Below are positions 8,864-17,519 of a stretch of DNA of 64,000 nucleotides, one piece after another. Within the stretch, counting starts at the first letter, position 1; each line of letters starts with the position of its first letter. Origin of the DNA: JAVJQS01 sp040218815 (lineage in GTDB: Bacteria; Bacteroidota; Bacteroidia; Flavobacteriales_E; Vicingaceae); contig JAVJQS010000008.1 of assembly GCA_040218815.1 (NCBI GenBank), positions 221,592 through 285,591 on the forward strand, given 5' to 3'. The notes below the pieces were generated by a model. The model was not told the DNA's origin. It saw nothing but the letters and a program-made list of their open reading frames with translations, and made no database searches. The position numbers were made by a program, and so were the translations under genes.

Positions 8864-9264
8864 AGCTTAAGTTCTGAAGCTTTATTTACGAGCATATTAA
8901 AGAAATTCCGAAGTGGTTTTTCAACCATCATTTTCATAAAAGTGTTGATTTCACCTCTAAAAATCATTTGAATTTGTGTTTGATCAGCTGATTGCTCTTC
9001 AAGTAAGATATCTAAATTGAAAGTAAAAGGAACTTTACCAAATGAAGAAATCATTATTTTCTTTGGTGCTTCTGTGGATTCTTTTTTAAGGCCAATTCTT
9101 GCCATGCCTTTAATCGTAAACTCACATTGATCATCGCTAGATTCCCATTTCTCTATTTTATCTGATGGCATCAATTGTTCCAAATTATTCAGATTACTTA
9201 TAAACCCAAAAAGCGGCTCAATGCCATTAGGGGATATTTTTTTTTCAGTTTCTATTGTTGTCAT
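8860..9264 (-). CDS. SRPBCC (START-like) domain protein
   Basis: 134 residues, no signal peptide. The whole protein has the layout of the SRPBCC/Bet v1 helix-grip fold: an N-terminal strand, a helix (ISPNGIEPLFGFISNLNNLEQLMP), a run of strands with alternating hydrophobics, and a long C-terminal helix (MMVEKPLRNFFNMLVNKASEL). Such proteins bind hydrophobic ligands; no ligand can be predicted. It overlaps the pyrE stop by four bases (ATGA), so it is translationally coupled to pyrE, an arrangement often seen in Bacteroidota. Confidence 0.72.
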   Translation of the reverse strand: MTTIETEKKISPNGIEPLFGFISNLNNLEQLMPSDKIEKWESSDDQCEFTIKGMARIGLKKESTEAPKKIMISSFGKVPFTFNLDILLEEQSADQTQIQMIFRGEINTFMKMMVEKPLRNFFNMLVNKASELKL

Positions 9265-9908
9265 ACGTATATATTCCAGTTGGCCGGGTCTCTTCTCCAG
9301 CTTTTAAGTGAGTCAATTTCATTTTTTTCAATATAGCCTTTCTCTAAAGCTACATCAATAAGGGTGTTGTAATCACATAAAGTGTAAAGGGGACAATTAT
9401 AATGTTCAAAATTTTGCTTTGACAATTCAAAGCCATAAGAGAAGATTGCAAGCATTCCAACAACATTACATCCTGCTTGCCTTAGGGCGTCAACAGCCTT
9501 CAAGCTGCTCATACCAGTCGAAATTAAATCCTCAATTACCACTACTCGTTGCCCTGCTTCTACTACTCCTTCAATTTGATTTTGTAGTCCGTGTCCTTTA
9601 CTTGAGGAGCGCACGTAAACTAGCGGTAATTCAAGATCTTGTGCAATTAGTGCAGCCTGAGCAATTCCCCCTGTAGCAACACCTGCAACTATATCAACTT
9701 GTCCAAACTTTTCTTGAATGGCATTCACATATTGTTGACGGATATAAGTTCGTGCTTTTGGAAAAGAGAGTGTTTTTCTATTATCGCAATAGATAGGAGA
9801 TTGCCAACCTGATGCCCATTGAAATGGAACGGCCTTGTTTAATTGCACCGCTTTGATTTGTAATAAGAATTCTGCTACTTTTTGTGCGGTTTCTTCGTTT
9901 ATTTGCAT
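9261..9908 (-). CDS. pyrE: Orotate phosphoribosyltransferase
   Basis: 215 residues, cytosolic. Transfers phosphoribose from PRPP to orotate in de novo pyrimidine synthesis. The PRPP-binding motif VVVIEDLISTGMSSL and the dimer-loop region YVRSSSKGHGLQNQIEG are clear, as is the N-terminal FQWASGWQSPIYCDNR orotate-site segment. Its ATG (9908-9906) shares two bases with the divergent NUDIX gene's ATG (9907-9909), and a TACTTTTG promoter box ends only four bases before it, so the mRNA is expected to be leaderless or nearly so. Confidence 0.96.
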   Translation of the reverse strand: MQINEETAQKVAEFLLQIKAVQLNKAVPFQWASGWQSPIYCDNRKTLSFPKARTYIRQQYVNAIQEKFGQVDIVAGVATGGIAQAALIAQDLELPLVYVRSSSKGHGLQNQIEGVVEAGQRVVVIEDLISTGMSSLKAVDALRQAGCNVVGMLAIFSYGFELSKQNFEHYNCPLYTLCDYNTLIDVALEKGYIEKNEIDSLKSWRRDPANWNIYV

Positions 9909-10524
9909 GGTGCAAAAGTATACAGTTTTTATAAATGACCACCTTGTTTCTATAACAGAAAAGGCGGAAAGTAATCAACAATATCATTCAGAGTTGTTTT
10001 TAAAACAAGCTCGTGAAGAAGAAATTGTGACCTTAGTGAAGTGGCTTCTTAAAGAATCTAAACAAATGAAGCTTGGACTGCTTAGTGATGCTCCACAGCA
10101 GCACTGGGAGTTGTTTCAAAAACAATTTACTATAATTGAAGCCGCTGGTGGACTTGTTAAAAATAAAAATGGAGCCTATCTTTTTATATACAGATTGGGG
10201 AAATGGGATTTACCTAAAGGTAAAATTGAACAAGGAGAAAGTGCGAAGGTAGCAGCTGTAAGGGAGGTTGAAGAAGAGTGTGGTATCAGTCAACTAAAGC
10301 TTGGTAAAGAATTGCCACCCACCTATCATATATACCAACAAAAGCAGCAGTTAATTTTAAAACGTACCTATTGGTTTGAAATGAACTATAATGGGGACGA
10401 GGCATTAGTTCCCCAAGGGGAAGAAGGAATTGAAAAAGTAGTTTGGGTGCCCCAAAATAACCTTAAAGATCAGATAGAAAATACCTACGAAAGTTTAAAA
10501 CCTATGATTGACAAGCTTTGTTAG
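9907..10524 (+). CDS. NUDIX hydrolase
   Basis: 205 residues from the ATG at 9907 (MVQKYTVFINDHLV), chosen because this N-terminus matches Bacteroidota NUDIX proteins that begin with a YxxFIND strand; the frame is open further upstream but there it runs antisense to pyrE. The NUDIX box is complete: GKIEQGESAKVAAVREVEEECGI has the GX5EX7REUXEEXGU pattern, preceded by WDLPKG. Such enzymes cleave nucleoside diphosphates linked to another group; the substrate is not predictable. Any promoter must lie inside pyrE because the two start codons overlap. Confidence 0.87.
   Translation: MVQKYTVFINDHLVSITEKAESNQQYHSELFLKQAREEEIVTLVKWLLKESKQMKLGLLSDAPQQHWELFQKQFTIIEAAGGLVKNKNGAYLFIYRLGKWDLPKGKIEQGESAKVAAVREVEEECGISQLKLGKELPPTYHIYQQKQQLILKRTYWFEMNYNGDEALVPQGEEGIEKVVWVPQNNLKDQIENTYESLKPMIDKLC
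9913..9920 (-). promoter_or_regulatory. -7 promoter box TACTTTTG for pyrE
   Basis: Perfect TAnnTTTG, with four bases between it and the pyrE ATG. The predicted start of transcription falls on or within a base or two of the start codon. The box lies inside the first codons of the divergent NUDIX gene. Confidence 0.6.
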
Positions 10525-10567
10525 ACTTGTATTAACTTCTATAAATAGTCTAAATGCTAAAAACCAA

Positions 10568-13027
10568 TCAAATTCTAACACCCATTACGCAAACGTCATC
10601 GATTTGCTCTAAATCACCTTTCCATTTATCAAAGGCATAAAATAGTTTTTTTTCTTGAGCTCTCATTTTTAGCCCTGCTAGTTCAGTAATGAGACGCTTA
10701 AAAGGCTTGTACATGAATTTTTTTCCTTTTTTGCCACCAAATTGGTCTGCATAACCATCAGAGAAGATATAAAGCGAATCACCTTTCGTTAATTGCACAG
10801 AGTGGCTTTTAAAGGAAGTTCTATATTCATATTTCCCAATCGGTTGCTTATCTGCTTTAATTTCAAAAAGACAATGAGTTGAATTATCTACTTCTTGCCT
10901 TGAAGCTGATGAAGGTAAAGGGTTAGCATCAATGTTATCTTCTGCTTTTCTAACAATGTATAATGGATTATTTGCGCCTGCAAATACCAATTCATTTGTT
11001 TTTCTATTTAATCGACATAATGCTATATCCATCCCATCTTTTATAGATTCATTTGATTGTGAAAAAGTGTCTTCAACTAGCTCATTCAGCTTATCAAGCA
11101 TATTAGCAGGTTCATAAATATCAAATTCTTTGAGGACTCGATTTAACCCATTATGTCCAACAACACTAACTAATGCTCCAGGGACTCCATGACCAGTGCA
11201 ATCAACTGCTGCGAAAAAAACATAGTCATCTTTTTGATCTAGCCAATAAAAGTCACCACTAACAATATCTTTTGGTTGAAATAACACAAAGGAATTAGGT
11301 AAAAATTCAGCTAAGGTTTTTTCAGATGGTAATATTGTATTTTGTATACGCTTAGCATAATTAATACTGTCAACAATTTCTCTATTTTTCTCCTCAATTA
11401 CTATATTTTTCTCTTCAACCTCTTCTTTTTGTGCAGTAATAATTTCATTGGCCTTCTGTTTGTTTTTATACCCTTTAAAAAGAACAAAAGCTAATCCTAG
11501 CATGAAAAGAAATCCTATCCCTCCAATTATAGTATAACTCCTTTGACGTTGAATTGCGGCTTCTTGTTTAAGGTCTTTCTCACGCTGCAATAATTCTTGT
11601 TTTTTTGTTTCAGCAGCGCGATTTAAGCTATCCTGATATTGAATTTTATCAAATTCATAGCGCATCGCTTTTTGGGTAATAACTCGTGTTTTTTCTTGAT
11701 TTATTAAACTGTCGCGTTTTGCTATGTATAATCTATAGTATTTAAATGCTTGAGCTGTATTGCCTTTCTGTTCATAGGCATCTGATAGGCAATCACAAGC
11801 TTCTCTTTCAATTTGAAGCAAGCCCAGCTTTGAAGCTATCTCTAAACTTTCTTTACATTTCTTAATAGCACTTGAAAGTTGTTTTTTTTCAATTTCCAAT
11901 GCTCCTAAAAATTGGAGCGATCTAGCAATTCCTTCTTTGTCACCGAGAGCTCGTTGAATAGAAATTGACTTTTTAAAGAAAAATTCTCCTTCATCAAATT
12001 TTCTTTGCTCTACCTTAATTTTTCCAATATTTCGTAATGATTCTGACATGCCAACTGTCTGCTCACCTAGTTCTTCCTGTATTGCTAAAGCAGCATTGAA
12101 ATTAGCAAGAGCATTATGAAAATCGCCTTTTTTCTTATAAATGTCCCCAATATTGTTCCGCACATTAGCAAGTGCATTAGACTTGTTTGAAGTTAATTCG
12201 AGAGCTGCTTTTGACTGCTCATAATATTCTAATGCTTTTTCGTTTTGATCAAGACTATTGTAAATATTTCCAATGTTTGTTAACACGTTTGCGTAAGCAT
12301 CAGATTCATCTTCAATATCTTCAAGAAGCTTTAACGCTTTCAAATAATGATCTAAGGCAAAAGGGAGATTGCCTTTGGACTTATATATTCTTCCAATATT
12401 ATTATAAGTGTTTGCTACTCCCCTGCTTTTAGTTTCCAAAGAATCAAAGATGGTAATCGCATTCCTAAAACTTTCGATGGCCTGATCGAAATCTCCCCTA
12501 TCGTTATGAATTAAACCCAAATTGTTATAGATATTAGCTATGTCAACTGTTTTCTTAGTTAGGTTGCTGTATTCAATTAAAGCTAAGTCATAAGCATCAA
12601 CTGCTAAGTCAAGCTTCCCTTGATTCCAATAAACAAGTCCAATATTATTTTGAACCATGGCCTTTAACTTTCGATTATCTAAATTCTTTGCTTCATCTTT
12701 AGCCTTATTAAAATATACTAGGGAGGAGTCAAACTCGCCTTTAACAGCAAAGGAAGTAGCTAAATCATTTATGGAGTTAACCAATAATGACTTTTTGTAT
12801 GGCTTTTTCCATAATTTAATGGCCGAGCGAGCAATTATTTTTGTTGTATCAGGTTTGGAATACATGTACTCCCATGATAATTTATTTAAGGCGTTTATCT
12901 TGGAGGAATCTGAAGAACTGGACTCTATAACCATTTTAAGAGAGTCTACCTTTTTATTCTCATTGCAGAAAACAGAAAAAAAAGGAAAACAAATCAGTAA
13001 AAAAAAATGGAATAAATACTGTTTCAT
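10568..13027 (-). CDS. TPR-repeat membrane protein with C-terminal SpoIIE/PP2C-type serine phosphatase domain
   Basis: 819 residues. A signal peptide (1-21) is followed by about ten tetratricopeptide-like repeats (residues 45-435, recurring NNIGxIYxxxGxxxxAL), a Gln/Glu-rich coiled coil, a transmembrane helix (about 497-517), a second coiled coil (525-555) and a PP2C/SpoIIE phosphatase domain (560-819). The phosphatase metal motifs are present: KDIVSGDFYW with D592, DCTGHGVPGA with D609, and IFSDGYADQFGG near the end. The layout suggests a periplasmic sensor coupled to a cytosolic Ser/Thr phosphatase, a receptor type common in Bacteroidota. Signal and target are unknown; no partner switch gene is adjacent. 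Confidence 0.85.
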   Translation of the reverse strand: MKQYLFHFFLLICFPFFSVFCNENKKVDSLKMVIESSSSDSSKINALNKLSWEYMYSKPDTTKIIARSAIKLWKKPYKKSLLVNSINDLATSFAVKGEFDSSLVYFNKAKDEAKNLDNRKLKAMVQNNIGLVYWNQGKLDLAVDAYDLALIEYSNLTKKTVDIANIYNNLGLIHNDRGDFDQAIESFRNAITIFDSLETKSRGVANTYNNIGRIYKSKGNLPFALDHYLKALKLLEDIEDESDAYANVLTNIGNIYNSLDQNEKALEYYEQSKAALELTSNKSNALANVRNNIGDIYKKKGDFHNALANFNAALAIQEELGEQTVGMSESLRNIGKIKVEQRKFDEGEFFFKKSISIQRALGDKEGIARSLQFLGALEIEKKQLSSAIKKCKESLEIASKLGLLQIEREACDCLSDAYEQKGNTAQAFKYYRLYIAKRDSLINQEKTRVITQKAMRYEFDKIQYQDSLNRAAETKKQELLQREKDLKQEAAIQRQRSYTIIGGIGFLFMLGLAFVLFKGYKNKQKANEIITAQKEEVEEKNIVIEEKNREIVDSINYAKRIQNTILPSEKTLAEFLPNSFVLFQPKDIVSGDFYWLDQKDDYVFFAAVDCTGHGVPGALVSVVGHNGLNRVLKEFDIYEPANMLDKLNELVEDTFSQSNESIKDGMDIALCRLNRKTNELVFAGANNPLYIVRKAEDNIDANPLPSSASRQEVDNSTHCLFEIKADKQPIGKYEYRTSFKSHSVQLTKGDSLYIFSDGYADQFGGKKGKKFMYKPFKRLITELAGLKMRAQEKKLFYAFDKWKGDLEQIDDVCVMGVRI

Positions 13028-13033
13028 TTACTT

Positions 13034-13041
13034 CAAAATTA
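13034..13041 (-). promoter_or_regulatory. -7 promoter box TAATTTTG for the TPR/SpoIIE gene
   Basis: Perfect TAnnTTTG six bases before the ATG at 13027; a nearly leaderless transcript is expected. It overlaps the stop codon of the small upstream open frame at 13039-13185. Confidence 0.55.
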
Positions 13042-13185
13042 ACCAATTATAGTTCTAATAGTAAAACTTTTAAAAATCCTAAAAGTAGCGTATTCCTTAG
13101 GTCTAGATTTAGGTGTTAAAATACTATGCATATTAAAAATACTAGCTGTTGTTCTTCTGTTTTTTAAGTTTTGTTGTTGTGCCAT
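13039..13185 (-). CDS. Possible small basic protein, 48 residues (tentative)
   Basis: Too short for ordinary gene calling. It begins MAQQQNLKNRRTTASIF and ends FTIRTIIG, with many Lys/Arg/Thr and few acidic residues. An AAGGAG sequence lies 8 bases before the ATG (13193-13198 on the plus strand reads CTCCTT), which is rare in this window where other genes lack ribosome-binding sites. It lies in the 308-base gap between the TPR/SpoIIE gene and the M16 peptidase and stops 11 bases before the former. No family is recognised and chance cannot be excluded. Confidence 0.3.
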   Translation of the reverse strand: MAQQQNLKNRRTTASIFNMHSILTPKSRPKEYATFRIFKSFTIRTIIG

Positions 13186-13221
13186 ATAATTCTCCTTATA
13201 TTGATTGTTGTCTTTGGAATG

Positions 13222-13239
13222 AAAGACTTATAAGTCTTT
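13222..13239. promoter_or_regulatory. 18-bp perfect palindrome, possible operator ahead of the M16 peptidase gene
   Basis: AAAGACTTATAAGTCTTT is self-complementary over all 18 bases. A further GTCTTT lies at 13210-13215, so the half-site occurs three times in alternating orientation. Its right end is one base from a TAAATTTG promoter box (13241-13248), placing it where a DNA-binding dimer would block or recruit RNA polymerase. The protein that binds it is unknown. Confidence 0.4.
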
Positions 13240-13240
13240 G

Positions 13241-13248
13241 TAAATTTG
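13241..13248 (+). promoter_or_regulatory. -7 promoter box TAAATTTG for the M16 peptidase gene
   Basis: Perfect TAnnTTTG directly after the 18-bp palindrome, 87 bases before the ATG at 13336, giving one of the longest leaders in the window. Confidence 0.45.
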
Positions 13249-13335
13249 AATGAGAAGCTGCTGTAGTTGAACACACAACTGTTATACTCGATAAAAATCG
13301 TATTTTGCAAATTCAATCATTCTAAACTAATCAAT

Positions 13336-16140
13336 ATGAAAAAGTCGCTATTCTTATTTTTTGGGCTTGCATTCCTAGCACTGCCTTTTACCGCTCAAGA
13401 ACTTTCAGATCAACTGCCAGTAAATCCAAATGTAAAAATTGGAAAGCTCGACAATGGGGTGACCTATTATGCAGAACAAAATCCAAAACCTGAGGATAAA
13501 TTAGAGTTGCGTTTAGTAATAAATGCCGGTTCTATTTTGGAAGATGAAGACCAATTAGGTCTAGCTCACTTTATGGAGCATATGAATTTTAATGGCACCA
13601 AAAATTTTGAGAAGAACGATTTAGTTGATTATTTACAAAGTATAGGAGTAAAATTTGGAGCTGATTTAAATGCTTACACCTCTTTTGATGAAACAGTTTA
13701 TATTTTGCCAATTCCATGTGATGATCCTGAGAAATTAGAAAAAGGCTTTCAAGTTGTTGAGGATTGGGCCCACAATGCAACATTATTAGAAGAAAATATT
13801 GATGATGAGAGAGGTGTAGTTTTAGAAGAGTACCGTCTGGGATTGGGTAGTGATAAGCGAATGCTAAGAGAGTATTTACCAAAAATGATGTACGGCTCAA
13901 AATACGTTGATCGATTGCCGATAGGTACAAAAGAAGTATTAGAAAACTTCGATTATGAAGCAGTCAGAAGGTACTACAATGATTGGTATCGTCCAGATTT
14001 AATGGCAATAATAGCTGTTGGAGACCTAGAGGTTGATAAAATAGTTGAAAAAATTAAGACTCACTTTTCAAGGATTGAAATGCCCGAAAATCCAAGAGAA
14101 AGAGAGGTTTATGACCTTCCTAATCATGACGAAACGTTTATATCTGTTGCTTCAGATAAAGAAGCGGCATTTGCAAATGTTCAATTATTGTATAAGGATT
14201 ATGATGAGGCTAAACCATTAAAAACCTATGGCGATTATAGAGAAATGTTGAAGAAGCGGCTTTTTTCAACAATGTTAAATAATCGACTAAATGAAATCCG
14301 AAATAATCCGAACCCACCCTTTGCATTTGGAGGAACATATTATGGAGGAACATATGCTAGAACAAAGAATGCATATCAATCTTATGCCTACACGAGTCCG
14401 GATGATCAATTGAGAGCACTAAAGATGTTATTAGTTGAGAATAAGCGAGTTCAAGAACATGGGTTTTTAGCTTCAGAGCTTGAACGAGCAAACAAAAGCC
14501 TTATAGCTTCTATTGAGAAACAATATAACGATAGAGATAAGCGAGAGAGCGAAAGAATAGTTGGAGAGTATGTTAGAAATTTTTTGGAGGAAGAAGCAAT
14601 GCCGGGTTTATCGGTTGAATATGATTTATATAAAAATTACTTGCCTAGCATAAAACTCGAGGAGGTAAATGCATTAATCGATGGATTTATTCATGATGAT
14701 AATCGAGTTATTATACTTACCGGTCCTGAAAAAGAAGAAGCTGAACAAATAAAAGAAGAGGAAGTGAGAGAAGTGTTAGCTGAAGTTGAAGGGATGATGA
14801 TTGAACCTTATGTAGATGATGAAGTGCCAACTACCCTAATTGAAGAGTTGCCTGCAAAGGGAAGTATTACTTCTATCACTAAAAACGATAAAATTGGAAC
14901 TAAAACACTAAATTTAGATAATGGTGTAAAAGTGACCTATAAAATAACTGACTTCAAAAATGATGAAGTTTTATTTAGAGCCTATAGTAAAGGAGGAACA
15001 AGTTTATATACTGATGAAGAGTTAATGCAAACTACTTTTGCTAATGGCGGACTTGCTAGTGCTGGAATAGGAGGTTATTCTTTAAATGAATTGCAGCGAT
15101 TTATGAGTGGTAAAATCGTGAGAGTAAGTCCTTATATATCTTCAGATGGTGAAAATATGTCTGGAAGTGCTGCACCAAAAGATTTGGAGACCTTATTTCA
15201 AATGACATACCTTTATTTTACTGACTTAAATAAAGACGAAGAAGCTTATCAATCTTATATTGATAAGCAAAAGGGATTTTTAGGTAACTTAATGGCTGAC
15301 CCTAGTTTTTATTTCAGTAATGAAGTAGGTGAGCATAGAAATGAGGGTAACCCCAGGTTTAGTGGATTTCCAACACCTGAAAAATATGACAATGCTGATT
15401 ATGACTTGGCATTTGCTAAATACAATGAGCGATTTGCAAATGCAGGCGACTTCCATTTCTTTTTTGTTGGAAATGTAGATGAAGGTCAGTTAAAACAATA
15501 TGCTGAACAATATTTGGCAAGTTTGCCATCAAACGGTACTGAAGATTCAATCTTAGTGCCTGATTTTCGATATAAGGATGAATTTGAAAAATATGTTATC
15601 AATAGGGGAGAAGATCCAAAAAGCAGGGTTCGAATTTCTTGGGAAGAGGAAATGGAGTTTGATGAAAAAACCAAGTTTGAGATGGATGCTTTAGGAGAGG
15701 TATTAAGTATTAAGTTGATTGAAGAACTCAGAGAGAAAGAAAGTGGAGTTTATGGAGTTGGTGCTAGAGGAGGGTTTAGTAAAGTTCCTTATGAAAAGGC
15801 CTATTTTTCTATTTCCTTTCCTTGTGGTCCTGAAAATGTGGACAAACTAATTAAAGTTGCTTTAGCAGAGGTTGAAAAGATTAAAAAGGATGGAGTTCAA
15901 GCTAAAGATCTTGCAAAAGTAAAAGAAACTTATCTATTGGAGCATAAGGTAAATATGAAAACCAACCGCTATTGGTTGAACTTATTGGTTGAAGCTGAAA
16001 AAGGTGAAGGAAACCCTGAAAAAGTCTTGGACTTTGAAAAAAAGGTTAACGAATTGACTTCTGATGAGTTAAAGTCTATTGCCAATAAGTATCTAGACGA
16101 TGCTTATTTTGTGGCGGTTTTAATGCCAGATGAAAAATAG
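13336..16140 (+). CDS. Secreted M16 family zinc metallopeptidase (pitrilysin/PqqL-like, two-domain)
   Basis: 934 residues from the ATG at 13336; this start gives a clean signal peptide (MKKSLFLFFGLAFLALPFTAQ), while an in-frame ATG 69 bases upstream only adds an implausible leader. The inverted zinc motif HFMEH (H78, E81, H82) and the downstream ERGVVLEEYR glutamate segment define the active N-terminal half; the second half (from about residue 500) is the inactive partner that closes the chamber, ending in the usual RELREKESGVYGVG-like segment. Likely degrades peptides in the periplasm or at the outer membrane. Followed after 50 bases by the DUF547 gene. Confidence 0.92.
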   Translation: MKKSLFLFFGLAFLALPFTAQELSDQLPVNPNVKIGKLDNGVTYYAEQNPKPEDKLELRLVINAGSILEDEDQLGLAHFMEHMNFNGTKNFEKNDLVDYLQSIGVKFGADLNAYTSFDETVYILPIPCDDPEKLEKGFQVVEDWAHNATLLEENIDDERGVVLEEYRLGLGSDKRMLREYLPKMMYGSKYVDRLPIGTKEVLENFDYEAVRRYYNDWYRPDLMAIIAVGDLEVDKIVEKIKTHFSRIEMPENPREREVYDLPNHDETFISVASDKEAAFANVQLLYKDYDEAKPLKTYGDYREMLKKRLFSTMLNNRLNEIRNNPNPPFAFGGTYYGGTYARTKNAYQSYAYTSPDDQLRALKMLLVENKRVQEHGFLASELERANKSLIASIEKQYNDRDKRESERIVGEYVRNFLEEEAMPGLSVEYDLYKNYLPSIKLEEVNALIDGFIHDDNRVIILTGPEKEEAEQIKEEEVREVLAEVEGMMIEPYVDDEVPTTLIEELPAKGSITSITKNDKIGTKTLNLDNGVKVTYKITDFKNDEVLFRAYSKGGTSLYTDEELMQTTFANGGLASAGIGGYSLNELQRFMSGKIVRVSPYISSDGENMSGSAAPKDLETLFQMTYLYFTDLNKDEEAYQSYIDKQKGFLGNLMADPSFYFSNEVGEHRNEGNPRFSGFPTPEKYDNADYDLAFAKYNERFANAGDFHFFFVGNVDEGQLKQYAEQYLASLPSNGTEDSILVPDFRYKDEFEKYVINRGEDPKSRVRISWEEEMEFDEKTKFEMDALGEVLSIKLIEELREKESGVYGVGARGGFSKVPYEKAYFSISFPCGPENVDKLIKVALAEVEKIKKDGVQAKDLAKVKETYLLEHKVNMKTNRYWLNLLVEAEKGEGNPEKVLDFEKKVNELTSDELKSIANKYLDDAYFVAVLMPDEK

Positions 16141-16190
16141 TGAATAGTAGATTATATTTAGCAGATTGTTTAATTCTTAAACTAGAAAAA

Positions 16191-16907
16191 ATGAAAAAGG
16201 TATTGGCAGTATTTCTTATAATATTAAGCATTGCTTTTACACGGGATAATTCACCACATATTGATCATAGTTCTTGGAACGAATTACTAGCTGTAAATGT
16301 AAGTGATAATGGTAGAGTTGATTATAATGGGTTTAAAGAAGCAAGTGATAAACTAAAAATCTACACTAATAAGTTAAGTAAGAACCCTCCAACAAACGAT
16401 TGGTCTAAATCAGAAGCAATGGCTTACTGGATTAATGCTTACAATGCCTTTACAGTAAGTTTAATTTTAAAAAACTATCCCTTAAACTCTATAATGGATA
16501 TAAATGATGGTAAGGCTTGGGATTTAAAATTTATCCAGATTGGTGGTAAGAACTATTCACTCAATAACATTGAACATGATATATTGAGGGTAAAGTATCC
16601 AGACCCACGAATTCATTTTGCTGTTAATTGTGCAGCTCAATCTTGCCCTAAGTTAAACAATGAAGCTTTTACAGCAGAGAACTTAGAGTTGAGCCTTAGC
16701 AGACTGGCAAATGAATTTATAAATAATGACTCAAAGAATAAGTTGTCAGGTAATCCAATAAAAGTATCTAAGTTATTCGACTGGTACAAAGAAGACTTTA
16801 CAAAAAAGGGGACTGTAATCGACTACATTAATAAGTACTCTAAGACAAAAGTGGCAGCATCAACAAAAGTTGATTTTATGGAGTATAATTGGGATCTAAA
16901 CAACTAA
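16191..16907 (+). CDS. DUF547 domain secreted protein
   Basis: 238 residues from the ATG at 16191, which is directly followed by a signal peptide (MKKVLAVFLIILSIAFT). Conserved DUF547 features include EAMAYWINAYNAFTVSLIL, KAWDLKFIQIGGKNYSLNNIEHDIL, IHFAVNCAAQSCPKL and the C-terminal LFDWYKEDF. The biochemical function of the family is not established. It lies between the M16 peptidase and the DUF2064 transferase on the same strand with a 3-base gap to the latter. An upstream extension into the end of the peptidase gene is possible in frame but lacks a signal sequence. Confidence 0.85.
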   Translation: MKKVLAVFLIILSIAFTRDNSPHIDHSSWNELLAVNVSDNGRVDYNGFKEASDKLKIYTNKLSKNPPTNDWSKSEAMAYWINAYNAFTVSLILKNYPLNSIMDINDGKAWDLKFIQIGGKNYSLNNIEHDILRVKYPDPRIHFAVNCAAQSCPKLNNEAFTAENLELSLSRLANEFINNDSKNKLSGNPIKVSKLFDWYKEDFTKKGTVIDYINKYSKTKVAASTKVDFMEYNWDLNN

Positions 16908-16910
16908 TTA

Positions 16911-17519
16911 GTGCTAAATAAGCTGATTATTTTCATTAAAAATCCCATCTTAGGAACTGTAAAAACACGTTTAGCTGTTGCTATTGGAGACGAAATGGCC
17001 TTAAAGGTCTATAACAGACTATTGGAAAAATCACGAAATGAAACACAAGCGGTTTTAGCGGAGAGACATTTGTTTTATAGCAAAGAAATTAAAAACGATA
17101 ATTGGTCATCTAATTATTTTAAAAAACACCTTCAAGTTGAAGGTGATTTAGGAGAAAAGATGCGTACTGCTTTTGAAACAGTAATTGAGCCTAATTCTAA
17201 AACAATAATTATAGGCAGTGATTGCTTTGACTTAACTTCTGAAATAATAGATGAAGCTTTCGAAGCGCTAGATAAAAATGACCTTGTGATTGGACCTGCA
17301 AATGATGGGGGGTATTACTTACTGGGCATGAAAAAATTAACACCAGAATTGTTTGAGTCTGTAGCATGGAGCACAGATGCAGTGCTTAGTGAAACCTTAA
17401 AAAGGGCAAAAGAACTTGAATTAAAAGTGAAATGCTTGCAAGAATTAATAGACATCGATAATATTGACGATCTTAAAAAATCTGGTTATTCGCCTAAAAT
17501 TGAAAAGATAAATGATTGA
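16911..17519 (+). CDS. TIGR04282 / DUF2064 glycosyltransferase-like protein
   Basis: 202 residues starting at GTG 16911 (MLNKLIIFIKNPILGTVKTRLA). The fold is nucleotidyl/glycosyl transferase A-like: the GTVKTRLA loop at the nucleotide site, IIIGSDCFDLTSE as the metal-binding aspartate region, and IGPANDGGYYLLGM are conserved in the family. Members occur near purine or lipid salvage genes, but the substrate is unknown. Its stop overlaps the start of the purine nucleoside phosphorylase gene by eight bases, so they are co-translated. Confidence 0.85.
   Translation: MLNKLIIFIKNPILGTVKTRLAVAIGDEMALKVYNRLLEKSRNETQAVLAERHLFYSKEIKNDNWSSNYFKKHLQVEGDLGEKMRTAFETVIEPNSKTIIIGSDCFDLTSEIIDEAFEALDKNDLVIGPANDGGYYLLGMKKLTPELFESVAWSTDAVLSETLKRAKELELKVKCLQELIDIDNIDDLKKSGYSPKIEKIND

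Noticed and set aside
10521..10553. Inverted repeat TTAGACT...AGTCTAA as bidirectional terminator between the NUDIX and TPR genes
   Set aside because: Only 7 bp with a 19-base loop and no T run on either side.
13267..13335. Earlier ATG start for the M16 peptidase
   Set aside because: The added 23 residues break the signal peptide layout; the ATG at 13336 is followed directly by one.
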